A stretch of DNA of 64,000 nt from contig OX352765.1 of NCBI GenBank assembly GCA_947095585.1, forward strand, positions 93,642,965 to 93,706,964. The letters are read 5' to 3'. Below, piece by piece: positions 1 through 12,289 of this stretch. The notes under the pieces were generated by a model. That model worked only from the letters and a program-made list of their open reading frames with translations, was not told where the DNA came from and searched no databases. The position numbers and the translations under genes are program-made. Position 1 is the first letter of the stretch. Each line of letters opens with the position of its first letter. Source of the DNA: Nephrocerus scutellatus. Taxonomy: Eukaryota > Arthropoda > Insecta > Diptera > Pipunculidae.

Positions 1-60
1 ATCAACATCCCACTCAAAAGGAAGTTTAACCGAGAAACGAGACTAGCTTACATATTTCCT

Positions 61-84
61 TGGTCGGTCGGTCGGTCGGTCGGC
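61..84. repeat. (GGTC)n microsatellite
   Basis: Five to six tandem tetranucleotides (GGTC) in otherwise unremarkable sequence near the left edge. Confidence 0.9.
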
Positions 85-1790
85 TGGTGCTCGAGGTTCA
101 TGATGGAAATTTTTAAAATTTTTGAATGTTTTTTATTGGATTTGTTTGGGTAGCGAGAAATTTGTGGAATTTTTATTGTTCGTTTTTGATTTGGTTGTAC
201 CCTGTAGCCTTGTAGCTCTGTGTACTCGTTCCAATGTGGTAATGCATGCGAATAGCGAAGAAATATTCTAGGATATTTGTAAAAGGATGATAAGATATTT
301 TTGGGTAACCATTTGAAAGAACATTTTATTATTTTTTTGTGTCGTTTACATTAGGTGTACTTAAGTCTAAAGTAATTCTGTAGAAGGCATAAACATTTTC
401 TATTTTCTATTATCATTGTCATTATTACAGTCATTGTCATTATCATTGCCAATATCATTTCCACCATCGTTGTCAATTAAATAAAATAATTATTTGCATA
501 CCTAAGAGCTACCTATTCCACTTAGCAACTTAGGCCACCCTAACTAGGTACCTGATGTGACAGACAACAGATCCCTTAATAGAAACATCAAAAGTATTGC
601 GGGAAAAACTGTCAGTCAATTAGAATTAAGCCCTCCAATGAATAAATCAGCAATAAAAGAGAGGAAAGGCAAGGTTTCTGTGATGTGGTTGGGGATTATT
701 TTTATTTTTTTGTCCCCTCTGAAATGCTACAGTGGAAGGCCTTCGATATGCTTATCCCCACCAAACATCCTTATCAGTTATCGGCGTCACATAGCAGTTG
801 CTGTTGTTGTTGTTTTTGTTATGAGAAGAACTTGCACGCTCATATCATTATTTCAAGTGACAGTTGTGACTTGGTTTATCCTCCTTGGCAGACCAGGCAC
901 GTACATCATAGACAATGTCACGAATTGACAATTCGAATATCGGTTTTTCATTCTGCCCTTCGATTCCACCAGGTCATATTGTATAAATTGGTCTAATGTC
1001 GTTGGCAATAATCGTAAAAGTGGCACAGTGGTTCGCAGTACACAGCGGTGAAAAACGAAGCAACAATTCGCGCACGCATTTCACACGCAATAACAAAAAA
1101 AGAAGTAATCGAATGATACAGAAAAGGACATAAAGCCATTAAAGGTGGAAAACTGACAGAGCAGATACCGACTATCTCGTGCTGCGTATTATCCTTGAGG
1201 TTTATTTTGCAATGCGATATTACGATCGGCAATGATAAAATCGAAAAAAAAAATCGAATTCCGCAAGGAGTTATTACTTTGAACGCGCACTCAAAAGATG
1301 CAGTCGTAAATTGGGAGAAGATATCCTGCAGAGAAGCTGTGGAGCCTTTCTTCTTAATGGCATCCAAATAAATTCTCTGATTTTATCGATTTTATTGGTT
1401 GTTATTTATTTGTAGAGGTTTTTTTCTTTTTAACGAAATGGGATACTCTAAGGAAAATTATCTTTTCAGTCTCTTTCTCTCCAGGACAACATATATGGTA
1501 CACGCCTATTAGTTACTATGCAATCAACTGATGGAGTTTTGCAAATATGTTTTTAAATTAATTTTCAGTCTGTTTCTTTTTAGGGACGAATACACCCTGT
1601 ATTTACTTACTATGGAATCAACTTTCAAAAGATTTACAATTCTTTCGGCAATCGAGCTTAGGCTGATTGAGGGCTTAAGGACACAGCTATTATTTACAAT
1701 CGTGGGTTTGTCATTTGCCTCAAATTCTTTGTTAAGACGATCAGTTTCAACTGAGTATCCGGGAATATATTGTTTTTGCTAGCCTCTCGA
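85..1790. other. Gene-less stretch, AT-rich
   Basis: No recognisable gene or element. Short open frames on both strands have no domain signal. Small CATTGTCATTAT-type simple repeats occur around 410-475. Confidence 0.6.
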
Positions 1791-1799
1791 TATATGATT

Positions 1800-3900
1800 C
1801 GTCCCAGTAGAAACGAGGCTGGGTCCCGATTTAGAGCCGATGGCATCCAGTTTGGCATCCCTAAACTCTGGGCGTCCTGGTCTACGCCATCCTTCCAGCG
1901 TAAACTTGGCCGGCCTCGCTGTCGTGTTCCATAAATCCTACCGCAAAGGACTTTCCGAGCAGGATCCTCTTCTCTCATGCGAGCTAGGTGTCCTGCCCAC
2001 CGGAGCCTACCGAGCTTAATTTTCTTCACGATGTCGACATCGCGGTAACGGTCGTAGATCTCATCATTATAGAGTCTCCGGGGCCAACAATTCTCCGTAA
2101 GACTTTTCTCTCGAATGCGGCTAAAAGGTCAGAATGCTTTTTGCTAAGCACCCAAGTCTTGGATCCATATGTAAGTACTGGTATGACCATTGTCTTACAT
2201 ATCAGCAGCTTGGATGTTATGGTTAAGTTCCTGGATTTGAAGAGTCTTGACAGACTATAGTAGGCTTTGTTGGCTTTAAGCAACCGTGCGCGTATTTCTG
2301 GTTCCATGCTGTAATTGGCTACTACATTTGACCCGAGATAGTTAAAGAAAGGCACTACTTCAAATTCGCGCTCCACTATTTGAATTGAGCGACTAATGTT
2401 GGATCCTCTACTTGCAGACATGGCCACCATGTACTTTATTTTGCTCTCATTTATGTACAGCCCCAGATTTCGTGCCGCCTGCTCTATCTGGATGAAAGCT
2501 TCCTGTACAGCTCTTTGGTTTCTACCAACGATGTCAATATCGTCTGCGTAAGCCAGTATCTGAATGGACTTATAGAGGATTGTTCCTCTCGCCGTTACGT
2601 CAGAGTCTCGGATCACTTTCTCCAACGCCAGGTTGAAAAGACGTAGGCCAGTCCATTCTCTTGTCGGAGCCCGTTATAGATGTTGAATTGGCTTGAAAGT
2701 TATCCTGATATTTTGACTTAGCTTATTACATTGGTCATGGTCAACCTAGATAGTCGTCTCAGTTTATTTGGGATGCCGAATTCTCTCATGGCTTTATAAA
2801 GTTCTACTCTGGCTATGCTATCATAGGTGGCTTTAAAGTCTAAAAAAAGTTGGCGTAGAGAGTTTTGAAACTCTAGACATTTTTCCATCACCTGCCTTAG
2901 GGTGTAAATCTGATCAGTTGCTGATTTGCCTGTGATGAAGCCACACTGGACCAATGATGACTTTAGCGTATGGGGCTATCCTGTTTTCAAGGATAGAAGA
3001 GAAAATCTTATACGCGGTACTCAACAACGTCACCACGATAATTGCTGCATTTTGTGATATCTCCCTTCTTATGTATGGGGCACAGGATGCCTCTTCGCCA
3101 GTCTTCTGGCATAGCTTCTTCTTCCCATACTTGCACTATTATTTCACGAATTTCTTGGTGTAATGTGGGGCCTCCTATTTTTATCAGTTCCGCTGGAATC
3201 CCATTTGATCCCGAGACCTTATTATTTTTGAACCGATTTATCCCCCCGCTAACTTCGTCTATGCTTGGTGGCGGCAGCATATTATGATCTTCGGTCATTT
3301 GTGGAGCCTCCAATTCCTCAGTTAACTGGCCACTTAGCAACTCATGAAAGTGCTCTTCCCATTGCTCTAAGATTCCTTTTAGATCGGCGATCAGATACCC
3401 CTCTTTGTCCTTGCAGTATCTGCAATGCGGTGTATATTGCGTCATACCGCGGACTCTTTGGTAGAACTTCCGCTCCTGGTGCGGTCCTTGCTCTCTGTAC
3501 TGTTCTAGTTCACGGACGAGATTCTTCTCCCAGGCTGCTTTCTTTCGCCGGTGAACTGTTCTTTCATATCTTCTGAGCTCTTTATATTCATCTTCGCGTA
3601 CCCACGTTCCATGAGATGATTGCATTACTCGGTACGCAACATTCTTACGTTCAGTCGCAAGCCTACATTCTTCATCGAACCAGTCGTTCCGACTTTTAGG
3701 ACTACTACCTAAGATGGAGTCACCAGTACTAATGACAGTATTTTTAAGGCGTGTCCATTTCTATTCTACGCCTGACATCTCAGCCCCAGGTCTTACTCTT
3801 ACTGCATTTAGGGGGAGTCCTATCGCTTGACCGTAGTTGTTTCTGGTCTCTTCGTTGCGAAGAGCAACCGTGTTGACTCGAATCTGATTCGCGAATACGG
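1800..3900 (-). mobile_element. LINE family A copy 1, RT region, degenerate
   Basis: Minus-strand pieces read in order as one reverse transcriptase. The linker (from about 3900) leads into 3625-3008 with IDEVSGGINRFKNNKVSGSN and AELIKIGGP. Then 2954-2718 carries ATDQIYTLRQVMEKCLEFQN and LFLDFKATYDS. Then 2625-2026 carries the catalytic box ILAYADDIDIVGR and LGLYINESKIKYM. Then 2029-1800 is the tail RLRWAGHLARM, DPARKVLCGRIYG and RGRPSLRWKDG. Frames change at least three times, so it is inactive. This is a widespread insect non-LTR group whose endonuclease is often labelled craniofacial development protein 2-like in databases; I do not assign the clade firmly, RTE-like being possible because of the tail. 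The 5' endonuclease half is missing, as in most target-primed insertions. Confidence 0.9.
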
Positions 3901-3904
3901 ATGA

Positions 3905-6885
3905 GTTTGAATATCGGAAAACCCAAATTTAGAGCAGTCCCCTAATGAACCGATTGTTTCGTCGGTGTCGTCTATAGCTACAAAATCCTTAAGTAACTTT
4001 GAACCAATTAACATTGCAGTTAATTTCTCATATAAGGACGATAATTCCACTGCATCGCACACTTACGAAACAAAACGCTGGAAAATTGTTGAACTTTTCA
4101 CAATGGCTGCGTCTGCCGCTTGACTGGATATTATTTGCCATTACACATACTACTGACACAGGTTCTGAAAATACAGCCAGCCACTCGTATCTACCCGTCG
4201 CTGCAGTGTGCTTCGTTACCGTAGCTACTGACATGAACTTCAAGGATAGTCTGTCGTTGTTGTGGGAGCAAAAAAGTGATGAAAAAAATGTGAAAATAAT
4301 AATCAATTCAGAAGCTGAGAGAGAAAACTTCTTAATAAATTCAATTAGTCCTGGACGACGAATAAGTTGGTTATTCCACATTTTACAGAGGTTGGTTCGA
4401 GAAGAGGCTCTTGAGCTTGGGCGATACTCTTTATTTTTTCTGTGAACAAAAGACTCCTTCATGCGCAGTTACAGGTCGTAATCATTCCTGGAAATACCAG
4501 TTAAAGCCCTCCAGGCATTTATGACCGAAATTAGTCCTTGAGGTGTAGTGTTGCATGTAATTTCGTTTAAATTTATGGTGCTTTAAAAAATCACTGTGCT
4601 CCTTAATGTTTTGTGGTGGCGATGGGTATTTCCCAACCGACAACTTGAGAAACCGTCATATGGGTGGCCAGCAAGAATTAAAAGTTTCACTAGTAAAGAA
4701 GATCAAAAGAAATTTCCGTTTGTGTCAAGTTCTAAGTTCAAATGAAAAGTAAGTTGTTGCCAATAAGGACAGGCCATCCAATGTGATAACAAGAGGATAA
4801 CATTAATTTTTCCACACAATTTCGTAAATTCTCGTTAATAAAAGGTAATCACCTGGTATTCCAACTGACTGGCATCATTTGTCCTTTCTATTCAGCTTGC
4901 CAATAATTTATTTTAATGAATTTAATTGCATACCTTCCATTGGAACAAATGCGACGCGTTCTACGGGACTTAAAAGTTATGGCTTCGCATTAGATTAAAA
5001 CACAGCTCAGGAATTCATTGCTCGGCGGATGAGATACTCTTACGAGATGTCCATTAATCCTTTCACTTGTCGAGTTTGCACATCGCACTTGTGGGGGTGT
5101 TGTCTTGGTTCGTCTTATGTGGTGTGGTGTGCTGGCAACTTATCATCCACTTCAGCGCGTTGAAAATAGAACGATTATCCTATCAGCAAGTAATTACTAT
5201 GAGGTGTTTAACAACAACTACGACCAACACCATGTGCATTTGGGGCAGCAATAAATTACGAGGAGCAAAAAGATAGCATCGAGTACTGATGATGGCGATG
5301 ATAGTGGTGCGGATCCGTTGCTGCATTAGAAATTTATTCACCCAGCAGCATTAGATCCTTCCAAAAGGATGTTTTATGTCCAGAGCAGAGCATCGCATCG
5401 AATCAAATGTTCGCTTAATCATTCCCACAGACACAGAGGACATTTTTCAAATATTTTTTCCACCTCCTTGTCAGCTCCTTTTAGCCTTAGGCAATAAGTT
5501 TCTGTGTGTTGTTCAGACGTCCTGAACTTTCCTCACAGGAGGTTTGAAATACTTTTCCTTTATTTCGTCGTCAGCAGTTCCTTTGTCCTTTAATGGCAAA
5601 ATAGCAGCATCTAATTAATCATACCCTCTCTGTGATATCCTTGAAGCAAAAAACGGGTGCATAAAAGGAACGGAATACCTTCAAGTATTTCAGTATCTGG
5701 TGGGTTGTCTTGTTTCTTTCTTGTAACCCCTTTTACGCCTTCCTCCACTTGTACAAATTATTGCATAAGTTCCTATCTTGATCACTTTCGAATATTTTCA
5801 AATTTTTTCTCTCAATTTCTAGAAAACTCGCCAGCCATTAAGAAAGGAGGTTTGATTTACATTTAAATAAAATAATATATTTCTCAAAGTAGTCCTGCTT
5901 CTCTCCGGGGAACCACTACTCAACTGTGATATCGCTCTTCACAAGAGCTTCTCTGGCAATTACCATAATCCCACTTCACGACGTTAATAGCCGATGTATG
6001 ATTAAAAAGAATGTATCCTTTGGAAAAGCGCTCATTCTTATCCTTGCGACAGTTAAAGTTGCAATTTGTATGGCAATCCCAAATTCCACAAACTGCAACT
6101 ACGTTTCGTCCTTTCAATTATGACATCTGGAATAGATAGATTTTGTCTATAAATGCGTCAGGAATACGGTAACCGTAAAAAAATACTAAACTGGAAGCAA
6201 CAACAACAAAAATATGGCAGAAAGGTTTTTACAGTTGAGTCACTTTTACGAGAGATTTTAATACACTTGCCCTTCAGCGTTCGAGATGGGGCGTATCCTT
6301 GCTGCTTGCAGTTCTACTGTGGTGCTCTTTTGAAATAAAATTACAATGTACTCGGGTGGAAAACAATATGTTCTGAAAGAAATTGATTGAATTTTAACAA
6401 CTCCATTGCAAATAAACGAATGAACGAACGAACGAACAAAGAGATCCTCCGCTGAGGATACGCGCAAGGAAATGAGCTACGCATATCCAACTGATGTTTT
6501 TATTGCCTTGTTGTTGTTCTCATGCTCCGAAATCAATCCTTAACTAATTTAACACAAAGTCAATTTATTTGCTGGATTCGCTGGTGCTTCGTGCTTCGAA
6601 GTTTACGCACGAATGTGAATGGCAAAACTTTTACCATTTAGCTCTGTTGGTGGAATTTACGTGCGTTGAGGGAAACTGAACGAGCGAGTGCCGCTACATT
6701 GTGGACGCGCCACCTTTATTACTTGCAATAAATTTACAATATTCCCAAAGGATGTTTTTCCTCAAACCAATCTTTGCTATTTATGCATAAAACTCCACTG
6801 TAAGAATGCTGGTTGTTGAGTACACCGGCACTTGCGAATTAATGATCTTGAAATGAAAATGTTAATCGCATTTTGCCTTTTTTTT
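3905..6885. other. Gene-less stretch
   Basis: Mostly AT-rich sequence without recognisable repeats. Two overlapping opposite-strand open frames of about 145 codons at 4.0-4.46 kb lack any domain signal and are treated as chance. A short (GAAC)n run is at 6419-6437. Confidence 0.5.
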
Positions 6886-6889
6886 TATT

Positions 6890-7135
6890 AAATTCTCTTG
6901 TCTGTCTGCTGGTTTGTCGTGGAATCTTGCGATACTCACTTCCAAAAGCCCGATTTTATTCATACTTTGCACACATGTGTATTTCCGGTGACAACACTTC
7001 CTATTAAAATTTGGAGCCCTGGGGTTGAGGGCTCCTATATATTTTGATTTAAATAGTAACCCGAGTTTATCCAACTTTGCACATTGTGTATTTCCGATTA
7101 GAGAATTTACACGAAAATTTTGAATTTTTATGGGT
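6890..7135. repeat. Unclassified interspersed repeat U, copy 1
   Basis: Similar in the same orientation to 14660-14890. Shared islands include CCGATTTTATTCA, GACAACACTT followed by a TATAAAA-type stretch, a GGGCTCC(T/C)ATATA block, TAACCCGA(G/A)TTTAT and an AGAGAAT block near the end. It has no open frame, and its ends are not fixed. Confidence 0.6.
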
Positions 7136-7255
7136 TTTTTTTTTCCTTGACCTAACGAGCAGCTCGAGTGCTAAGTTTGCCAGCTATGGCTTGTTGGTAG
7201 CACAAATACTGTTCTTCACCACTTGAAGCAGTCTCTTACGATTGCAGCAGTTCGA

Positions 7256-8720
7256 TATTTGAACAAATTTTAAACGAGCCAGAAATGATTGCAATGCCCA
7301 TCTTCGGCGAGTCAAATTCGCCTACGACCAAAAATTGAGGCAACAAATACTACAATGTCCCAAAGGTAGTAGGTAAACATTTTTGGTCATTCGTGAAAAA
7401 AAATCAAAAATACAGTCTAGTCGTCGATTCCAACACTCATTCTATAATGACATTCCACTTGTCAGCTCTGTAGAGAAGGCCAATCCGTTTGCTGCGCATT
7501 TCGCAGATAGTTCCACGTTTCCAGATTGTGCATTGCTGTCTCCTTCTTAAAGTATTGCACACTCTATGGGACAGATATTCGTTCGATCTCGTGCAGTTGC
7601 TAGTGTCTTAAACGACCTCAACACTCACAAATCAGCTGGGCCAGATGGTATTTCCCCAATAGTTCTGAAAAGGTGTTCTTCCAAGCTGGCATTACCATTG
7701 CGTAAGCTTTTCCATCTATCCTATTCTTCTGGACTCTTCCCGAGAAGTTGGAAAACAGCCTTTATCCAGCCCATACCCAAAAAAGAAGAGCCGTCGTCTC
7801 CTTCTTCGTACTGACCCATAGTACTTACATCCATTCTTTCATGGTCATGGTCATGGAAACGCTGATCAATTTTTATCTCAAGAAATATCTTCAAACCAAC
7901 GAAAGCCTTAGTGACCGGCAGTATGGATTTCATGGGCAACGTTCTACTGGTTTTTTTGATGAAGACCCCGAAGAACCCCAAAAGGCCTCTTAAGACACCC
8001 AAAAGACCCCCTAAAAGAATCCACAAAAGACCACCGAAAAGCTCAGTGCGGACAGAAACCACACATAGAGCAAAAGGGCAAATGCTGACTTGATCTCGGT
8101 GTTCAGTACACAGCTATATATCACCGAACAGTTGAACCGGCTTTGCATCAATTTGGTAAAAGCAAGGCTGTTGCACTCGATATTTCCAAAGCATTTTACA
8201 GAGTTTGGCATCAAGCTCTTTTGTCCAAAATGCGTGCTATTGGAGTCGATGATAAACTGCTTCACTGGATTGGAACAACCTATATTTTGGACCGCTCAAT
8301 TCAATTTGTATTGGACGGTATTAAGTCTAAAGAACATTACTTAAATGCTGGCGTTCCTCAGGGCTCTGTTTTGTCCCCGATACTCTTTCTCATTTTTATT
8401 AATGATCTCTTATCTGTGACTTCTAATCCAATTACCTCTTTCGCTGACGACAGCACTCTCAGCTTCCCATACAAGTTTGAGGAACGTCCCTTCACTTCTC
8501 ATGTGGTATTACACATGTTAAGCACGTTTACTTCTGACCTGGACAGCATAATAAAATGGGGAGTAAACAATGCTGTCTCCTGCCGTCTAAGCGAATCGTA
8601 AATTCCATGACATCATCCATGAATGGCACTTGCATCGAGGAAACTGAAAATCTCGCAATTCTCGGTATGTGCGTTAATGACAACAATCTTACAATCATCA
8701 TATTATCATATAAGGTTCGT
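7256..8720 (+). mobile_element. Jockey-type LINE copy, linker to RT, degenerate
   Basis: The left end matches the 3' part of the endonuclease linker in the copy at 25 kb (shared AAACGAGCCAGAAA and a CAGTCT/CAGCCT...GTCGATTCCAAC stretch). RT follows: 7566-7814 has NTHKSAGPDGISPIVLKRC and SYSSGLFPRSWKTAFIQPIP. A fragment with SDRQYGFHGQRSTG follows. Then 8143-8601 has SKAVALDISKAFYRVWHQAL, the LNAGVPQGSVLSPILF motif, LIFINDLL and the catalytic SFADDSTL. A C-terminal piece reads CIEETENLAILGMCVN. The copy is broken by frameshifts, by a repetitive insert at about 7960-8080 and by stops. It is a dead reverse transcriptase of a non-LTR element; the Jockey assignment rests on overall motif style. 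Confidence 0.88.
7960..8045 (+). repeat. Imperfect minisatellite inserted in the RT
   Basis: Tandem degenerate units close to AAAAGACCCCC sit between the RT segments ending GQRSTG and starting SKAVALD. One frame reads as Pro/Lys-rich (TPKNPKRPLKTPKRPPKR). This stretch is absent from RTs of the family and interrupts the domain. Confidence 0.6.
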
Positions 8721-8879
8721 TCCGCAAAAAACTCTCCACGAGTCCCGATTTTCAACCGATGTTATCTTATTTGGCATCACTTAACTCTGGGTGTACTGTT
8801 CTACGCCTTCTGGTGCCTACTAAGCTTAGTTATCTTTGCGTTGGCGACATCGTGGTATGCTGTTATAGGCTGATACAAT

Positions 8880-11050
8880 ACATGATGGCTTGTATTGTCA
8901 ACTTGTTAGATATGTCAGAGGTTTTCTGTTAGCACGGTCACACAGCACTGTGCTTTGGAAAGGTTAACTTAATTTCTCCTGTGTCCTCCCAAGTTTGCTA
9001 TGATGTAAGGTCAGTACTAAACGTTCTGATATCTTTATATTCTAAGTTCCATTGGCGAAGAGTAGGGATGGTACCAACTTGATTACAAATAAAAAAAAGT
9101 CGATAATGCTGTTGTCAGCAAAAGAAATGTGCGGGATTAGAAGTAGAAAGAGCTTCGGAGACAGGCCAAAACGATTTTTGAACACTCGTGGTAGACAGCA
9201 AAGAGAATAAAAGTAACTACACTACTCAGTAACATACGTACAAAAAAAAATACGAAATTGATGCCAAATTGAGTGCTGGCAATGTCGTAAATTCATACCC
9301 TACAAGGAAAAGCTATTCAAGGAACGTCCAACACTCATGGAGAGAAATAATTTTGCATTACCAATGGAATTCCTTTGCAGGCCGCGCAAAAGCGGTAGGT
9401 GATGGGTCGGTCGAGTCCCTATTTGTAATTCGTAATCCATTTCCAAAATTACTTACATGCAGACACACTCGCACATACACGTCGAATTAGCCTGAATTAT
9501 TACAACAAAAACAAATAAATCTCTCGTCGCAGGAGGTGAATTAATTGAGGAATAAAAGCACCCACACACACATACACACAGGACAATAAATTTGACTAAT
9601 CGAATTATTCAGTCAAAACACCGAAATGCACAGCGAAGCGCACAGTCAGACTCTTCCTATCACCCGCTCCGCCTTTTGCAATGAATCACCCAGCGATACA
9701 GTATCTAAAAATGGACTTGCAATCAAGAGGATTACAATAATCAAAAAAAAAAAGATACAAAAATCCGCATAATTTGCATATGAATGCATGCACCCGAAAA
9801 ATCAGTCATGCGATGAACAATCATCTACAGCTCAGCAGCCATAGCGTACTCACTCACTACTTGAGTCCTTGTCACATTATTTTATTTTCCATTGCCAAAA
9901 AAAGGATATTTATGACCTCCAAAAAATTTATTACGAAAGTGTAACGCGCGTAATGAATACGAAATTCGGTTCGAAAATTCACTGAGTGTCGAGTGTCGAC
10001 GCGAGATGTTCATCGAAACGGCGCGCATCAACCACGAACCACAAAGAAGTGGTGGTGGCCACTTCTGGTGTCACAGACCACACCGCTGACTGACAAATGC
10101 ACTGTGGTGCAACGTCGAATTACAAAAAAAAAATCCCTGATTTATTAACCACATGTGACAGAAGAATACTCTTAGATGATGTCCGATGGATGCGTCAAAA
10201 AGGTTTAGGGATACAAAGCCATACAAACGAACTTGATCACCAGCGTTAGGTATAAGTTCCACCACGTTAAAGCCTTGGATGACATGTGAACAATTCCAAC
10301 TCCCTCCAAAGTGTGATTGCTTTTTGGCCATCACCAACCGACAGAGGATGTGTGGAAGTATCTACATACGTTGCTGCTGCGTATCTTACAAACTTGATTG
10401 ACAAGCAGTGGGCACGATCGCGGCGATAGCATCTGTCAAGCAGTGAAAATGTAAAAAGGGTTTTCCCCGAATATCTGGACAGCAAGCCAAGAATCAAAAA
10501 CAAAAACAAACTAAACTTTTCGTGAAATTCAGTGAATTTGTAGTTGGCCAGGCGGACGAACGTTGGTTGGTTGGGCCGTGTCGTCCTGACAAGGTGTTTT
10601 TTTATTTGGCATAATCAATAGTTTTTTTGTTTTGTTTTTGAAGGATGAAGAATGGAATGCCAAAGTCGTTGAAATGATTTGCCATTGGATGCAGAAAACA
10701 CTATGTACTTGTATAGATTGAAATAATCCATGATATCTGGTATGAGGGTCACGAAATTTCACTTTTTGGACACTGCTATGTTTTTTTTGTTGATTTTGAA
10801 ATTTAGTTTTGTAATTTTTCAATCCCCAGCGTACAGGATTTTATTTATTTTAATAATACAAGTATCAACCTGAGCTCATTCTTATAAGGTAGAAGATGAC
10901 AATAACTAAATGAAGTATTCCTAAGGACTAAACAAAAATAAATGAATTTCGAATCTTCGATAAAAATATTCTCTGAACGACAAACCACGTAAGATTTCAG
11001 TCACACTTAAAAGTCCTCAGGCCTTCAACTCAGGAACCAAGAGATATAAG
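8880..11050. other. Gene-less stretch
   Basis: No gene or clear transposon seen. It contains homopolymer A runs, CA-rich bits near 9460-9590 and a CG-richer unique patch at about 9940-10090 that includes an 8-bp inverted repeat (AGAAGTGG / CCACTTCT) with a 6-nt spacer. Confidence 0.5.
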
Positions 11051-11060
11051 TTGACACGAC

Positions 11061-11354
11061 AATAATATTAATAATATTTGGCGAGACAGACCGATGAGCT
11101 CCAAGGCCTAGCTTTCTGCGACCATTCATGTTAGTCGTCTTATATTTTTGCACACAAATGGAAGGGACCTACAATTTAATGCCTGATACAAAAGGTGCAG
11201 CGAGAATGAGAGATTTTCGTAACAAAATATTACTCTCGGATGTTTGTCAGACATTCGCGAGAGGTGGGATCTTGAAAAGGAGCTTATGGGATTCGAAACA
11301 CAAACCTCCTGCTCAAAGGTCCAACGCACTAACCACTAGAGCCACGGCCCCCAC
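11061..11354 (-). mobile_element. tRNA-derived SINE, copy 1, full length with target-site duplication
   Basis: The SINE is 294 bp on the minus strand. Its head (right end) holds an RNA polymerase III A box TGGCTCTAGTGG at 11344-11333 and a B box GTTTCGAATCC at 11299-11289, which is one base off consensus. The body includes CTCTCGCGAATGTC and AAATTGTAGGTCCCTTCC, shared with the other copies. The tail (left end) is GCCAAATATT followed by an ATT-rich run. It is flanked by TGACACGAC (11052-11060) and TGACACGGC (11355-11363), a 9-bp target-site duplication with one mismatch. It does not encode protein. Confidence 0.85.
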
Positions 11355-11394
11355 TGACACGGCATAAGCATTTATTAAATTGATGGGGAGGTGA

Positions 11395-12170
11395 TAAAAC
11401 GCTCGTGAGACGAACATTTCGCTCCAACGGATGCAGCACTTATTGAAAGATCATCTTGGACTAAAGGCCTTGAAATTCCAAAAAACGCATGGTCTCACCG
11501 ATGCTCAAAAAAAAGGTAGAGTGGAAAGAGCAAAGGAGTTGTTACGCTTGCACGAAAGTGGCGGTTTGCCGAATTTGGTTTTCTCCGATGAGTCACCGTT
11601 CGTTATTGAGCAATATGTGAACAAGCAAAACGACCGGATCTACTTGCCCGGTCATTGTACTGAAAATTTGGACCAACGGATTGCCACTCGAAACCAAGCG
11701 CCGCCGATGGTGATGGTTTGGGCCGCCGTAACTGCCGAAAGCCGTTCACCGCTCGTTTTTTTGGACCGTGGCATCAAGAAAATTCTCAAATTTATCGGGA
11801 TCATGTGTTGAAGCCTTGGGCACAAAAACATTTCGGCCGCAGAGCCTGGACATTTCAACAGGACTCGGCGCCGAGTCATAAAGCGCGCATCAATCAAAAT
11901 TGGCTGAGAAACAACGTTCCGCGGTTCATTTCCACTGCCCAATGGCCATCAAATTCACCGGATGCAAATCCGCTAGATTTCTCGGTTTGGGGTATTTTGA
12001 GGAGCAAGGTTGGGACAAAAAAATACCAAAGTGTCGATCATCTCAAGCAAGCGCTTCGCCGGGAATGGGCCAAAATACCGCAGAGCCACTTTCGTGCTGC
12101 ATGCAATAGCTTTGTCGGCCGTTTGAAGGCCACAATCGCGGCTAAGGATGGCCAAATCGAAAACTGCTAA
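11395..12170 (+). pseudogene. Tc1/mariner-superfamily transposase, DD37D (maT-like), truncated and frameshifted
   Basis: The transposase cuts and pastes its own element at TA sites. Frame 1 (to 11811) starts inside the helix-turn-helix part with LLKDHLGLKALKFQKTHGL and carries the first catalytic Asp in LVFSDESPFV, then PPMVMVWAAV. A one-base shift near 11780-11795 moves to the second frame, with the second Asp in TFQQDSAPSHKA and the third in SPDANPLDFSVWGIL. There are 37 residues between the second and third Asp, hence DD37D. The C terminus KDGQIENC ends at a TAA at 12170. The N-terminal HTH and the 5' terminal inverted repeat are missing, so the copy is dead. Confidence 0.88.
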
Positions 12171-12287
12171 TGCAATTCGAAAATTTAAATATTTGTGAAC
12201 ATTTTTTACTTTGATTCAATAAAATTCATCAAAAAATAAAAACTCTGTGGCGTTTTGTTTTGGTAACACTTCGTGTCAGTCACCCTG
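12171..12287 (+). mobile_element. 3' end and terminal inverted repeat of the DD37D transposon
   Basis: After the transposase stop the sequence ends GTAACACTTCGTG...CAGTCACCCTG followed by TA (12288-12289). CAGGGTGACTG is a typical mariner-type terminal repeat start read from outside in. No matching 5' repeat was found upstream of 11395. Confidence 0.6.
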
Positions 12288-12289
12288 TA

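Noticed and set aside
3999..4462. Overlapping opposite-strand open frames of 148 and 144 codons
   Set aside because: No domain, no splice or start context, and mutual antisense overlap suggest chance openness.
4028..4462. Possible domesticated transposase or MADF-type protein
   Set aside because: No residue pattern of any such family could be identified.
11351..11370. 5' terminal inverted repeat of the DD37D transposon at CTGACACGGCA
   Set aside because: Only about 8 bases agree with the 3' repeat, and they are part of the SINE target-site duplication.
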